From: Marinobacter halodurans | Lineage (GTDB): Bacteria > Pseudomonadota > Gammaproteobacteria > Pseudomonadales > Oleiphilaceae | Assembly (NCBI RefSeq): GCF_004327985.1 | Contig: NZ_SJDL01000003.1 | Location: 124,001-188,000 of the forward strand | DNA length: 64,000 nucleotides | Reading direction: 5' to 3' | Shown here: positions 46,952 to 56,100 of the stretch, in pieces | How the letters are laid out: each line of letters opens with the position of its first letter | Numbering within the stretch: position 1 is the first letter of the stretch | Translations under genes and position numbers: made by a program | The notes under the pieces: model-generated | Databases searched by the model: none | Told to the model about the DNA's origin: nothing | The model's input: only the letters and a program-made list of their open reading frames with translations

Positions 46952-47752
46952 ATGACCGATTACGCCGTAGGTGACATCCAGGGTTGCTACGACCGTTTGC
47001 AGGATGTCCTCGATATTGTCGATTTCTCGCCCTCCCGGGACCGTCTGTGGGTGGCGGGTGACCTGATCAACCGCGGGCCGTCGTCGCTGGCGACCCTGCG
47101 CTTCATCGAGAGCCTGGGCAGTTCCGCCCGGGTGGTGTTGGGTAATCATGACCTGCACCTGCTGGCTGTGGCCCTGGGCGGCCATGCGGTCAAGCGCAAG
47201 GATACCCTGCAGGAAATCCTCGATGCCGAGGACGTCGACTACCTGATCGGCTGGCTGCGCCGCCAGAACCTGGCGATTTATGATGCGGATCGGGACCTGT
47301 TCATGAGTCATGCCGGGCTGCCGCATATCTGGTCGGTGGACGAGGCCCTGGGTTACAGCCGGGAGCTGGAGGCCGTGCTGCAGGGCGGCGACGCCGAAGG
47401 CTATTTCCGCGAGATGTACGGCAACGAGCCGGCGGGCTGGCAGCCGGGACTAACCGGAATGGACCGCTGGCGGGTGATTACCAACTATTTCACCCGCATG
47501 CGCTTTATCGCCGAAGATGGCCGGCTGGACCTGGCCACCAAGGATTCGGCCAGCAATGGCCCGGAGGGTTTTGCGCCCTGGTTCCAGTTTCCGCGTCAGG
47601 ACCAGACCCGGGTCATCTTTGGCCACTGGGCCGCGCTGGAAGGACGCACCGGCGTCGATCGTTACATTGCGCTGGACACCGGCTGCGTCTGGGGCGGTAA
47701 GCTGACGCTGATGAATCTGGACAGTGGGGAACGCGTGCACTGTGACTGCTGA
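46952..47752 (+). CDS. apaH: diadenosine tetraphosphatase (symmetrical)
   Basis: A 266-residue metallophosphatase that splits Ap4A to two ADP and also removes Np4 caps from bacterial RNA. Metallophosphoesterase motifs are GDIQGCYDRLQ, GDLINRGPSS and GNHDLHLLAV, with the later FGHWAALEG. It lies 15 nt after rsmA, as in many gammaproteobacteria. Its end overlaps the next gene by 11 nt. Confidence 0.95.
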   Translation: MTDYAVGDIQGCYDRLQDVLDIVDFSPSRDRLWVAGDLINRGPSSLATLRFIESLGSSARVVLGNHDLHLLAVALGGHAVKRKDTLQEILDAEDVDYLIGWLRRQNLAIYDADRDLFMSHAGLPHIWSVDEALGYSRELEAVLQGGDAEGYFREMYGNEPAGWQPGLTGMDRWRVITNYFTRMRFIAEDGRLDLATKDSASNGPEGFAPWFQFPRQDQTRVIFGHWAALEGRTGVDRYIALDTGCVWGGKLTLMNLDSGERVHCDC

Positions 47753-48170
47753 GCGCGGCGTGATTCGCTGGATCCTGCTGGCCGGTGCCCTGTTTGCACT
47801 GACCGGCGTCATGGCGGGCGCCTTTGGGGCCCATGGCTTGCGCCACGTGGTTTCCCCTAGGAGCCTGGAAGTCTTCCAGACCGGCGTGACCTACCAGATG
47901 TACCACGCCCTGGCCCTGCTGGCGGTTGCCACCCTGAGCGGGCTGGGGCTGGCGCGCCGCTGGCTGACGGCCGCGGCCGGCTTTTTCGTGGCCGGCATCC
48001 TGCTGTTCAGCGGCAGCCTGTACGGCCTGGTGCTGCTGGAACTGAAGGCATTGGGGCCTGTCACGCCCATTGGGGGGCTGTGTTTCATGATTGGCTGGAT
48101 CTGTCTGGTGATCGCAGCCGTCAAACGTCATCCGGAGAGTGAACATCGTGCTGATTCAACTGAACGGTGA
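47742..48170 (+). CDS. DUF423 family membrane protein (YgdD-like)
   Basis: A 142-residue protein with four hydrophobic segments and the family pattern GAFGAHGLR (about residues 26-34) and FQTGVTYQMYHALALL. The function is unknown; it is conserved as a small inner-membrane protein. The GTG at 47742 is chosen for its position inside the apaH end with GGGGA upstream. It overlaps thiS by about 23 nt. Confidence 0.8.
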   Translation: MTAERGVIRWILLAGALFALTGVMAGAFGAHGLRHVVSPRSLEVFQTGVTYQMYHALALLAVATLSGLGLARRWLTAAAGFFVAGILLFSGSLYGLVLLELKALGPVTPIGGLCFMIGWICLVIAAVKRHPESEHRADSTER

Positions 48171-48348
48171 ATCCCGCGAACTGGCCGAGGCTGCGACCGT
48201 CGCCAGCCTGATCGACGAGCTGGGCCTGGCCGGCCGGCGCCTGGCGGTCGAGGTCAACGAAGACATCGTGCCGCGCAGTCGTCACGGCGAGCTTCGGCTG
48301 CAGGCCGGTGACCGGGTCGAAGTGGTGCATGCCATCGGCGGCGGCTGA
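48148..48348 (+). CDS. thiS: sulfur carrier protein ThiS
   Basis: A 66-residue ubiquitin-fold protein that carries thiocarboxylate sulfur for the thiazole of thiamine. It starts MLIQLNGESREL, has the GDRVEVVHAIGGG ending and so the required C-terminal Gly-Gly. GTG at 48148 gives the usual length and N-terminus; an in-frame GTG at 48139 would add three residues. thiG follows after a 164-nt gap filled by a tandem repeat, which is unusual for this gene pair. Confidence 0.92.
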   Translation: MLIQLNGESRELAEAATVASLIDELGLAGRRLAVEVNEDIVPRSRHGELRLQAGDRVEVVHAIGGG

Positions 48349-48382
48349 CGCCCCGGGCTGCCCGTACCGCAGCATCCTTTTT

Positions 48383-48472
48383 GTTCGTGTGACACCCATT
48401 GTTCGTGTGATACCTATTGTTCGTGTGATACCTATTGTTTGTGTGATACCTATTGTTTGTGTGATACCCACG
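48383..48472. repeat. 18-bp tandem repeat, five copies, between thiS and thiG
   Basis: Five head-to-tail units of consensus GTTCGTGTGATACCTATT (48383-48400 to 48455-48472). The outer units have two or three differences, and units 4 and 5 share TTTG in place of TTCG. The period is a multiple of three and the array is open in one frame, but that frame does not join thiS or thiG. Confidence 0.95.
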
Positions 48473-48512
48473 TCAGGCGGGGCGCTGGCCCCGCTGCTGC
48501 CAGGAATCAACT

Positions 48513-49307
48513 ATGACCGAGCCGAAACAGGACAAACCATTGATCGTCGCCGGACGCACCTACCAGTCCCGTCTGCTGGTGGGCACCGGCAAATACAAGG
48601 ATCTGGAAGAGACCGGCCGGGCCATCGAGGCCAGCGGCGCGGAGATCGTGACCGTCGCCGTGCGCCGCACCAACATCGGCCAGAACCCGGACGAGCCCAA
48701 CCTGCTGGATGTGGTGTCGCCGGATCGCTACACCATCCTGCCCAACACCGCCGGCTGTTTTACCGCCAGGGATGCCGTGCGCACCTGCCGCCTGGCCCGT
48801 GAGCTTCTGGACGGCCACAACCTGGTGAAGCTGGAAGTACTGGGCGAGGAAAAGACGCTCTATCCCAACATGCCGGCCACACTGGAAGCTGCCGAAACCC
48901 TCATCAACGACGGTTTCGAGGTGATGGTGTACACCAGTGACGACCCGCTGCTGGCCAAGCGCCTGGAGGAAATGGGTTGTGTCGCGGTGATGCCGCTGGG
49001 CGCGCCGATTGGCTCCGGGCTGGGCATCCAGAACCGCTACAACATCCGTATGATCGTGGAGAACGCCGAGGTGCCGATCCTGGTGGATGCCGGCGTGGGC
49101 GCCGCCTCCGATGCGACCATCGCCATGGAACTGGGCTGCGACGGTGTGCTGATGAACACCGCCATCGCCCAGGCCGGTGACCCGATCCGTATGGCCCGGG
49201 CCATGAAGCTGGCGATCGAATCCGGTCGCGAGGCCTGGCTGGCCGGCCGTATGCCGCGGCGCGCCTATGCCAGTGCGTCGTCGCCCATCGACGGCACGTT
49301 CTTTTAA
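48513..49307 (+). CDS. thiG: thiazole synthase
   Basis: A 264-residue TIM-barrel enzyme that forms the thiamine thiazole phosphate from deoxyxylulose phosphate, dehydroglycine and ThiS thiocarboxylate. The Schiff-base Lys lies in [17 protein letters not shown] (about residue 110); [14 protein letters not shown] near the start and [31 protein letters not shown] near the end are diagnostic. It is downstream of thiS across a tandem-repeat spacer. The other thiamine genes are not in the window. Confidence 0.96.
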   Translation: MTEPKQDKPLIVAGRTYQSRLLVGTGKYKDLEETGRAIEASGAEIVTVAVRRTNIGQNPDEPNLLDVVSPDRYTILPNTAGCFTARDAVRTCRLARELLDGHNLVKLEVLGEEKTLYPNMPATLEAAETLINDGFEVMVYTSDDPLLAKRLEEMGCVAVMPLGAPIGSGLGIQNRYNIRMIVENAEVPILVDAGVGAASDATIAMELGCDGVLMNTAIAQAGDPIRMARAMKLAIESGREAWLAGRMPRRAYASASSPIDGTFF

Positions 49308-49327
49308 GGCATATCGAACGAAAAAGA

Positions 49328-49344
49328 GGAGCCCCGGAGGCTCC
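49328..49344. terminator. hairpin after thiG
   Basis: GGAGCC, loop CCGGA, GGCTCC, 21 nt after the thiG stop. A purine-rich A-tract precedes it, so the T-run is on the minus strand; on the plus strand only CGTTGT follows. Weak evidence. Confidence 0.35.
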
Positions 49345-49473
49345 CGTTGTGAAGAACACAGAACCGCATCCATGCGGTCACCCAGGGGCAGCGCTGGTCC
49401 CTGAAAGACCCGGGTCCGCCGGCCCTGTGCCGGTAGGTCCCGAGAAACCATCTTTCGGAGCTGGAATTACCGA

Positions 49474-50070
49474 ATGACTGACAAGACACCGAGCCGCCGC
49501 GAGCGGATCCTGCACACTCTGGCGGAAATGCTGGAGACCGACCCCGACGCGCGGATAACCACGGCGGCGCTGGCGCGCTCCGTGGGTGTGACCGAAGCCG
49601 CGCTGTACCGGCATTTTCCCAGCAAGCGGAAGATGTTCGAGGGCCTGATCGAGTTTGTGGAGGAAACGGTGTTTACCCGCTGCCAGCTTATTCTCCGGGA
49701 AGAGGAGGATGCCCGCAGCCGTCTGCGCAAGCTGGCCCAACTGGTGCTGGTGTTCGCCCAGCGCAACCCGGGACTGTGTCGGGTGCTCACCGGCGACGCC
49801 CTGGTGGGTGAGGATCCCGGGCTGCGGCATCGCGTATCCCAGTTCTTCGAACGCCTGGAAACCCAGGCGCGGCAGGTCATCAAGGAAGGGGAAATCCGTC
49901 AGGGGCTGCGACCGGCAACCAGTTCCGCGCGCACCGCGGAGTGGTACACCACCCTGATCGAAGGCCGCATCCAGCGGTTTACCCGGTCTTCCTTCCAGCA
50001 TCGTCCGGATGCGCATTTCGACGAATTCTGGGAAGCGCTTGCGTTGGGGATCTGGCGCACAGCAGAATAG
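49474..50070 (+). CDS. slmA: nucleoid occlusion factor SlmA (TetR-like)
   Basis: A 198-residue TetR-fold protein. The N-terminal HTH (about residues 25-50, ITTAALARSVGVTEAALYRHFPSKRKMFEGLIEF) closely follows SlmA. SlmA binds chromosomal sites and blocks FtsZ ring assembly over unsegregated DNA, rather than acting mainly as a transcription regulator. The C-terminal segment LIEGRIQRFTRSSFQHRPDAHFDEFW is typical of SlmA. Confidence 0.92.
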   Translation: MTDKTPSRRERILHTLAEMLETDPDARITTAALARSVGVTEAALYRHFPSKRKMFEGLIEFVEETVFTRCQLILREEEDARSRLRKLAQLVLVFAQRNPGLCRVLTGDALVGEDPGLRHRVSQFFERLETQARQVIKEGEIRQGLRPATSSARTAEWYTTLIEGRIQRFTRSSFQHRPDAHFDEFWEALALGIWRTAE

Positions 50071-50239
50071 GACTTTCATAACAACAAGATTGGGGCGGCG
50101 AGCGCCCCGACTTCCAGGCGTGGTGCGGGGACTGTTGTGGCGAGCACAAGGCAACAGGCCCTGAGGACCCGGAAGCAGTTGCCGGCAGGGCCGGTACCGG
50201 TGCAATCGCGTGATGGTCTAAACCAGGCGATGAATCAGG

Positions 50240-51091
50240 ATGTCTCTATACAGATCGGTGTGTTCCGGCGTGCTGGCGTTTCTGGCGGCCACTATCGTTC
50301 CCCTGTCCGCCTGTGCCGCGGATGCGGATCCCGCGGGGCATCCCGCCATCGAGATCGCCACCGGCGACTGGCAACCGTACGTCGACTCGTCGCTGCCTGA
50401 CTTCGGCCCCATGGGCCATGTCATCAAGCTGGCCTTTGCCCGGGCCGGCTACGACGTCAAGTTCCACGTCTATCCCTGGACCCGCAACGCCCAGTTCGTC
50501 GCCACCGGCGAACAGGATGCGATGATGCCCTATTACTGTTCCGCTGCCCGGGCCCGGAAATACCTCTGCAGCCTGCCCATCGTCGATGGCGAGCAGGTGT
50601 TTTTCTATCGGCGCGGGGAGGATTTCGCCTGGGACAGCATGGCCGACCTGCATGGCCTCACCATCGGCGCCACCCTGGGTTACTTCTACGGCCGACCGTT
50701 CGAGCAGGCGGAAAAGTCCGGGCAGATCACCGTCAAGCGGATCGCCGAGGACGCCGGCAACATTCGCCTGCTGGCCCATGGTCGGATCGACCTCTACCCG
50801 CAGGACCGGGCCGTCGGCTACGGCATGATCCGCGCGGTGCTGCCCAGGGATCAGTGGGGGCTGATCACCCACGACCCGCACCCGCTGCATCGCAAGTCCC
50901 TGCACCTGCTGTTCAGTCGCAAGACCGGCCGCGGCGAAACCCTGATGGTCCATTTCAACACCCAGCTCAAGGCGATGCGCGAAAGTGGCGAGCTCGATCA
51001 GCTGCTGGAGCCCATCTACGAGGACCAGCGGGCCGTTCATCGGGCCCGCTCAGCCAGCGTCGGCGACGAGGACTCAGGCGCTGCCGAGTAA
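50240..51091 (+). CDS. periplasmic substrate-binding protein (SBP_bac_3 type)
   Basis: A 283-residue exported protein. The N-terminus has a signal sequence ending in LSACAADAD, which fits either a lipobox (Cys25) or a SPase I site. The body has the two-lobe extracellular solute-binding fold: IEIATGDWQPYVDSSLPDFGPMGHVI, a paired-Cys segment (YYCSAARARKYLCSLP) and GLTIGATLGYFYG. No permease or ATPase gene is next to it, so it may be an orphan sensor or receptor rather than a transporter part. Its 3' end overlaps the convergent IMPase gene by 18 nt. Confidence 0.8.
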   Translation: MSLYRSVCSGVLAFLAATIVPLSACAADADPAGHPAIEIATGDWQPYVDSSLPDFGPMGHVIKLAFARAGYDVKFHVYPWTRNAQFVATGEQDAMMPYYCSAARARKYLCSLPIVDGEQVFFYRRGEDFAWDSMADLHGLTIGATLGYFYGRPFEQAEKSGQITVKRIAEDAGNIRLLAHGRIDLYPQDRAVGYGMIRAVLPRDQWGLITHDPHPLHRKSLHLLFSRKTGRGETLMVHFNTQLKAMRESGELDQLLEPIYEDQRAVHRARSASVGDEDSGAAE

Positions 51092-51874
51092 TGCCTGCAG
51101 TCGGTCGAACAGGGCCGGGGCGCAGATCAGCAGATCCTTGGGCCAGAGATCCTCGGGGTAACCCGCCGGTACCGGCGTGAAGTGTCCGCAACGGGCACCG
51201 GCTTCCAGGGCGATGACCCGGGCCGCCGCAAAATCCCAGGGGCTGACCGTCTCGTAGTAGACATCCAGCCGCCCCGCCGCCACCCAGCAGATGTCCAGCG
51301 CCGCCGAGCCGATACGCCGCAGGTCGCGGCAGTGATGGAGCATGACGTCCAGCCGCCGTACCAGCGGCGCCAGTTCGTCCTTGCCGTAGGGAAAACCGGT
51401 GGCGAACAGGGCCTGCCGCGGGTTGTCGGCTTCGCTGTTGTGGATGGCCTCGCCGTTCAGGGTGGCGCCCTGGCCCAGCACGGCGCGGAAGGTCTCGCCG
51501 GCAAACGGCGCGTGGACTACGCCCACCTGCACAGCCCCCTGATCCGCAAAGGCGATGGAGACCGCCACCTGGGGGTGGCCATAGGCGTAGTTCACCGTGC
51601 CGTCGATGGGATCGACGATCCACAGCGGGCTGTCCAGGTTTTCCGCCTGGGTCCGGTCGGGAGACGCTTCCTCGGACAGGATGCGATGGTCGGGGAAACG
51701 CGTGCGGATGGCCCGGGCAATCAGCTCATCGGCCATGACATCGGCGTGGGTGACCAGTTCGGTCTGGGCCTTGTAGTCGGTCCGCAGGCGGTTTTCCTCG
51801 CGCTCACGGACGATCAACTCGCCCGCTTCGCGGGCAATCTGTTCGGCAAAGCCGGCAATCTCGGTCAGGGACAC
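51074..51874 (-). CDS. inositol monophosphatase family protein
   Basis: A 266-residue Mg-dependent phosphatase of the IMPase family. Metal-binding motifs are the Glu pair in ILSEEASP (about residue 67), WIVDPIDGTVNYAYGHP (about 85-101) and YYETVSPWDFAAARVIALEAG (about 205-225). Candidates are inositol-1-phosphatase, histidinol or PAP phosphatase activities; the sequence does not decide. This is not necessarily SuhB. The protein's last codons overlap the end of the convergent binding-protein gene. Confidence 0.85.
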   Translation of the reverse strand: MSLTEIAGFAEQIAREAGELIVREREENRLRTDYKAQTELVTHADVMADELIARAIRTRFPDHRILSEEASPDRTQAENLDSPLWIVDPIDGTVNYAYGHPQVAVSIAFADQGAVQVGVVHAPFAGETFRAVLGQGATLNGEAIHNSEADNPRQALFATGFPYGKDELAPLVRRLDVMLHHCRDLRRIGSAALDICWVAAGRLDVYYETVSPWDFAAARVIALEAGARCGHFTPVPAGYPEDLWPKDLLICAPALFDRLQALLGSA

Positions 51875-51979
51875 GGGCTGTCCTTTTGGGTCGCGGATGG
51901 GAAGGCATCAGGATGCCTGTTTGTCGATGCCGAGGCAATGCGTGGCCGGGTCCGAATGGCGCCGGGCCCGGCCGGGCGA

Positions 51980-53275
51980 TCAGAGGGCCTTGAGCCACTT
52001 CTCCAGCTTGTCCATGGCCAGGGTCAGGCGCGGGCAGGCCTGGTTGACGAAGGCGTCGTCCAGGGGCGTGTCGGCATAGTCGCTGGCCGCGAGCGCCAGG
52101 GCTTCACTGCCGTCGAAGTCCACGAACGCCAGGCGCGCGCTGAGCTTGTCCGGTACGAAACCGAAGTCGCTGGCCGGCAGGATGGCGATGCCGGTGTCTT
52201 CCAGCAGCGCCGTGCACAGGGCCGGGCTGGTCTTGATGTCGCGGCGGGCCAGGGCATCCTGGTAGTCGACGAAATCGGGGAACAGGTAGAAGCCACCCTG
52301 GGGCCGCTGGCTCCAGATGCCCATCTCCTCCAGCCGCCGGTGCAGGTACTCACCGATCACTTTCAGGACACGCCGGGAGTTGTGCAGGTACAGGTCGATG
52401 TCCTCGCCGCCGTTGAAGGCCGTGATCGCCGCATACTGGATGGGGGCGCTGGTGGCGGTATAGGTTTCACTGGCAATGATCGCCATGGCGTCCTGCAACG
52501 GACGCAACTCCTGCGGGAATACGAAACAGCCCAGGCGCCAGCCGCCGGCGCCGGCCCATTTGCTCAGACCGGTACTGATGATGGTGCCTTCCGGGTAGTA
52601 GCGGGCGATGGACTTGTGCTGGCCTTCGAAATGCACTTCGCCGTAGATTTCGTCCGACAGCAGGATCAGGTTGTACTTGCGGGCCACGTTGGCCAGTGCC
52701 AGCAGCTGGTCGTCGGTGTAGGTGCAGCCGGTCGGGTTGGACGGGTAGTTGAGGATCAGGATGCGCGGCCGGGTCGGGTCGTCGCGGCAGATAATGTCCA
52801 GTTCCTCGGCGGTCAGCTGCCAGTTATTCTCGGCGTGGGTCGGCAGCCAGTGTACGGAGCGGCCGATGATACGGGCCTGCGGTGCGTAGGACACCCAGCT
52901 CGGGCGCGGGATCAGCAGGTCGCCGTAGTAGGCCAGTTGCAGGATGAACAGCAGCTCCTTGGAGCCCGGACCAATCAGCACGTCTTCCCAGGTGGAGCGC
53001 ATGTTCTGGCTGCGGTTGATGTAGCCGGAGATGGATTGACGCAGGGCCTTGAGCCCCTTGACCGGCAGGTAGTCCTTCTCGAAGGCGTGCTCGCGCAGCG
53101 CTTCGGTCACCCGTTCGGGGACGGGAAACGGGGACTGGCCCAGACCGAGTTTGATGATGTCGCGCCCTTCCTGGCGGAGTTGGTTGCTCAGCTCGTTGAT
53201 GCGCAGGGTGGCGGACGGCTGGATGCCGCGTACGTTCAGGTTGATGGCATAACGGTGGTCGGTTTGTATGTCCAT
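51980..53275 (-). CDS. class I/II PLP-dependent aminotransferase
   Basis: A 431-residue fold-type I aminotransferase, close to aspartate aminotransferase-like enzymes. It shows LNYPSNPTGCTYTDDQL (about residue 190), LLSDEIYGEVHF (PLP-contacting Asp and Tyr, about 215-226), the Schiff-base Lys in STGLSKWAGAGGWRLG (about 248-263) and a late substrate-binding Arg region. Substrate preference is not determinable. The upstream gene on the same strand is acetolactate synthase, separated by 159 nt that contain a strong hairpin. Confidence 0.88.
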   Translation of the reverse strand: MDIQTDHRYAINLNVRGIQPSATLRINELSNQLRQEGRDIIKLGLGQSPFPVPERVTEALREHAFEKDYLPVKGLKALRQSISGYINRSQNMRSTWEDVLIGPGSKELLFILQLAYYGDLLIPRPSWVSYAPQARIIGRSVHWLPTHAENNWQLTAEELDIICRDDPTRPRILILNYPSNPTGCTYTDDQLLALANVARKYNLILLSDEIYGEVHFEGQHKSIARYYPEGTIISTGLSKWAGAGGWRLGCFVFPQELRPLQDAMAIIASETYTATSAPIQYAAITAFNGGEDIDLYLHNSRRVLKVIGEYLHRRLEEMGIWSQRPQGGFYLFPDFVDYQDALARRDIKTSPALCTALLEDTGIAILPASDFGFVPDKLSARLAFVDFDGSEALALAASDYADTPLDDAFVNQACPRLTLAMDKLEKWLKAL

Positions 53276-53314
53276 GGCTCCGGTCTACGTTGGGGAGTGA
53301 TTCCGGTGGAATCT

Positions 53315-53346
53315 CCGAACAGGCACCTCGTGTCGTGCCTGTTCGG
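53315..53346. terminator. strong hairpin between acetolactate synthase and aminotransferase genes
   Basis: A perfect 12-bp stem, CCGAACAGGCAC with GTGCCTGTTCGG, and an 8-nt loop. No T-run follows on either strand. It may stop or attenuate transcription from the acetolactate synthase gene into the aminotransferase gene (both minus strand). Confidence 0.5.
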
Positions 53347-53434
53347 CGGTTCCCAACTCCAGTATAGGAAATCGCCCTCCGGGATTAAGTCATGGCCGGA
53401 TAGGTGATTGCCGAAGTGCCTGTCGCAACCACTT

Positions 53435-55105
53435 TCAGTGTCGATTGTGGCAGGTGAGTTGCTTCAGCTCCCGGTCGAAGACCCGGGTGTTCTCGCTGTA
53501 GTCCACCGGCACGTCCACCAGGTGAATGCCGCCGGTTTCAAGGGCCCTGGCCAGGGTTGGGGCCAGCTCGGCGGCGCTGCCAACGCGGTGGCCGGTGGCG
53601 CCGTAGGACTCGGCGTAGCGCACGAAATCCGGGTTGCCGTAGTCCAGCCCGAAATTCTCGAAGCCGTCCTGACCCTGCTTCCACTTGATCATGCCGTAGG
53701 CACTGTCGTTGACGATCAGGATCACCAGGTTGAGCTTCAGCCGCACGGCGGTTTCCAGTTCCTGGCTGTTCATCATGAAGCCGCCGTCGCCGCAGATGGC
53801 CATGATTTTCTGGTCCGGGTAGAGCATGGCCGCCGCCATGGCGCTGGGCAGGCCGGCGCCCATGGAGGCCAGGGCGTTATCCAGCAACACGGTGTTGTTG
53901 TCGTAGGCCTTGTAGTTGCGGGCGAACCAGATCTTGTACATGCCGTTGTCCAGCGCAATGATGCCGTCGTCCGGCATCACGCTGCGCACATCCGCGACGA
54001 TCCGCTGGGGCAGCAGGGGGAAGCTGTCGCTGCCGGTCTTCTCCTGCAGGTGTTTCTCCACCGATTCCTTCACCCGCATGAACTCGTCGAAGTCATGGTG
54101 TTCGCAGCGGCCGCAGTTCTCGGCCAGCCAGTCGACGCTGTTGGCAATATCGCCCACCACTTCATGCTGCGGGAAATAGACCGGGTCCACATCCGCCGGG
54201 CTGAAGTTGACGTGGATGACCTTCTTGCCGCCGGGATGCATGAAGAAAGGCGGCTTCTCCACCACGTCATGGCCGACGTTCACCACCAGGTCGGCGTGAT
54301 CGATGGCGCAGTGCACGAAGTCGCCGTCCGACAGGGCGGCGTTGCCCAGGTAGCGGGGATGGCGCTCGTCCACCACGCCCTTGCCCATCTGCGTGGTGAA
54401 GAACGGGATGCCGGTGGACTCCACCAGATGGATCAGCGCCTTGGAGATCCGCTTCCGGTTGGCGCCGGCACCGATCATGATCAGCGGATGGCGCGCCTTG
54501 CGGATCAGGTCGCAGGCTTGCTGCAGGCTCTTCTCGCTGGCGGTGGGCCGGCGCGCATCGCTGGGCGTGAAGATGTGGGTGTCGGCATCGGCCATTTCCG
54601 AGGCAATGTCTTCCGGCAGCTCCAGGTGCACGGCCCCCGGGCGCTCTTCGGTGGCCAGCCGCACCGCTTCCCGCAGCTTGGCGGGAATCGTGTTGGCGTT
54701 GCTGATCTGGCGCGTGTACTTGGTCAGCGGCCGCATCAGGTCAACGATGTCGAGGATCTGGAACAGCCCCTGCTTGGACGACTTGATCGGCTTCTGTCCG
54801 GAAATCATCAGCATGGGCATGGCGCCCAACTGTGCATAGGCGGCCGCTGTCACCAGGTTGGTCGCGCCCGGTCCCAGCGTCGACAGGCAGACCCCGACCT
54901 TGCCCGTCAGCCGGCCATAGGTGGCCGCCATGAAGCCGGCGGCCTGCTCGTGCCGCGTGAGGATCAGCTGGATACTCGAGGTGCGGATGGACTCGAGCAG
55001 GTCGAGGTTCTCCTCGCCGGGAACGCCAAAGATGTATTCGACGCCTTCCTTTTCCAGGGCGCGGACGAAAAGATCGGAACCCTTGATGGGGGCATGCTCG
55101 GTCAT
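53435..55105 (-). CDS. acetolactate synthase large-subunit-like (AlsS type)
   Basis: A 556-residue ThDP enzyme. N-domain: FGVPGEENLDLLESI and the catalytic Glu in LTRHEQAAGFMAATYGR (about residue 52). Central domain with nucleotide-fold features. C-terminal ThDP site: GDGGFMMNSQELETAVRLKL...NDSAYG, the GDG-N motif (about 440-470). No small regulatory subunit is adjacent, which favours a catabolic or acetoin-type role (AlsS) over the IlvB holoenzyme, but no acetolactate decarboxylase is present. The ATG at 55105 follows AGGAAGAC. Confidence 0.88.
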   Translation of the reverse strand: MTEHAPIKGSDLFVRALEKEGVEYIFGVPGEENLDLLESIRTSSIQLILTRHEQAAGFMAATYGRLTGKVGVCLSTLGPGATNLVTAAAYAQLGAMPMLMISGQKPIKSSKQGLFQILDIVDLMRPLTKYTRQISNANTIPAKLREAVRLATEERPGAVHLELPEDIASEMADADTHIFTPSDARRPTASEKSLQQACDLIRKARHPLIMIGAGANRKRISKALIHLVESTGIPFFTTQMGKGVVDERHPRYLGNAALSDGDFVHCAIDHADLVVNVGHDVVEKPPFFMHPGGKKVIHVNFSPADVDPVYFPQHEVVGDIANSVDWLAENCGRCEHHDFDEFMRVKESVEKHLQEKTGSDSFPLLPQRIVADVRSVMPDDGIIALDNGMYKIWFARNYKAYDNNTVLLDNALASMGAGLPSAMAAAMLYPDQKIMAICGDGGFMMNSQELETAVRLKLNLVILIVNDSAYGMIKWKQGQDGFENFGLDYGNPDFVRYAESYGATGHRVGSAAELAPTLARALETGGIHLVDVPVDYSENTRVFDRELKQLTCHNRH

Positions 55106-55407
55106 GCTGTCTTCCTGTGTCGCTGGGTCTCGGTAGCTGAGCCGGATGCTGCTGACAGGCTCGTTGGCAAATTCGGGTGTTAACCGGGGGCTTCCTAACT
55201 ATGAGCCATGGCGCGCGGGCAGGGCAAGGGTTGCCCGGTTACCGGTCTGTTATCCGGATTCGGACGCGGTTCACATTTTCGAGGGGGCGCACATCGCTGT
55301 CGGACGTCGCCGCGTATAGTGGACAGGGGCCGTAAAATCAGCCGCCACCGCGGTGACGCGGCCCTGATGTGGCTCCCTGAACAATAACAATCGCCTGCTC
55401 GAGCACC
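55106..55407. other. divergent intergenic region, acetolactate synthase / response regulator
   Basis: 302 nt without a gene. A TATAGT box near 55315 points towards the response regulator; no clear operator repeats were seen. Confidence 0.4.
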
Positions 55408-56100
55408 ATGACACAGATCAGCGACGGGGCTGGCATCCGCCAGTCCACCGAACCCATGGTTGGCCATATCCTGATCGTGGACGACCATCCTCTGTTCTCC
55501 AACGGCTTGGGTGACCTGCTGCTGCGTGAACGTCTGGCCGGTCGCATCGACCATGCCCGCAACCTGGACGAAGCCCAGCAAAGGCTGTCGGCGGCACCGG
55601 GCATTGACCTGGTCCTGCTGGACCTGCGCCTGCCGCAGGAAGGTGGCCTGGCCCTGATGCCGTTCCTGGCGTCCGCGGGGCTGCCGATTCCGGTCATCGT
55701 GATTTCCAGTGCCGAGGACGAAGGCACGGTGCGTGCGGTGCAGGCGGCGGGCGTCCAGGGGTTCCTGCCCAAGTCCGCCGGGCGTCGTCAGCTTGTGCGG
55801 GTGATCCGGGCCGTGGCCCGGGGGGAAACGGCGTTTCCCGACCGTCAGCCGCCGGCGGTGTCACCCTCGGGGCTGACGCCCCGGCAACAGCAGGTCCTGA
55901 CCCTGCTGGCCGAAGGCCTGCCCAACAAGCGCATCTGCCAGGTGCTCGACCTCACCGAACATACGGTCAAGACCCACGTGAAGGCCGTGTTCCAGCAACT
56001 GGGCGTGCACAACCGCACCGAGTGTGTGGCGCTGGCCCGTTCCCTGGGGCTGATTTCAGACCGGCTCGGTGTTCTGGATGCGGATCAGCGCAGCCCGTAG
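55408..56100 (+). CDS. LuxR/NarL-family response regulator
   Basis: A 230-residue two-domain regulator: a receiver domain (about residues 20-135) with the acidic pair in LIVDDHPL and phospho-acceptor D72 in LVLLDLRLP, then a LuxR-type HTH (about 155-215, SGLTPRQQQVLTLLAEGLPNKRICQVLDLTEHTVKTHV). The last 45 nt overlap, tail to tail, the 3' end of the hybrid histidine kinase gene on the other strand, which is the likely partner. Target genes are unknown. Confidence 0.92.
   Translation: MTQISDGAGIRQSTEPMVGHILIVDDHPLFSNGLGDLLLRERLAGRIDHARNLDEAQQRLSAAPGIDLVLLDLRLPQEGGLALMPFLASAGLPIPVIVISSAEDEGTVRAVQAAGVQGFLPKSAGRRQLVRVIRAVARGETAFPDRQPPAVSPSGLTPRQQQVLTLLAEGLPNKRICQVLDLTEHTVKTHVKAVFQQLGVHNRTECVALARSLGLISDRLGVLDADQRSP

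Noticed and set aside
48383-48472. Possible CRISPR array
   Set aside because: Units are 18 bp and directly adjacent with no spacers; a simple tandem repeat.
51182-53407. 741-codon plus-strand frame over the IMPase and aminotransferase genes
   Set aside because: Antisense shadow produced by high GC; the opposite strand carries intact catalytic motifs.
53408-55183. 591-codon plus-strand frame over acetolactate synthase
   Set aside because: Antisense shadow; the real gene on the other strand has the full ThDP signature.
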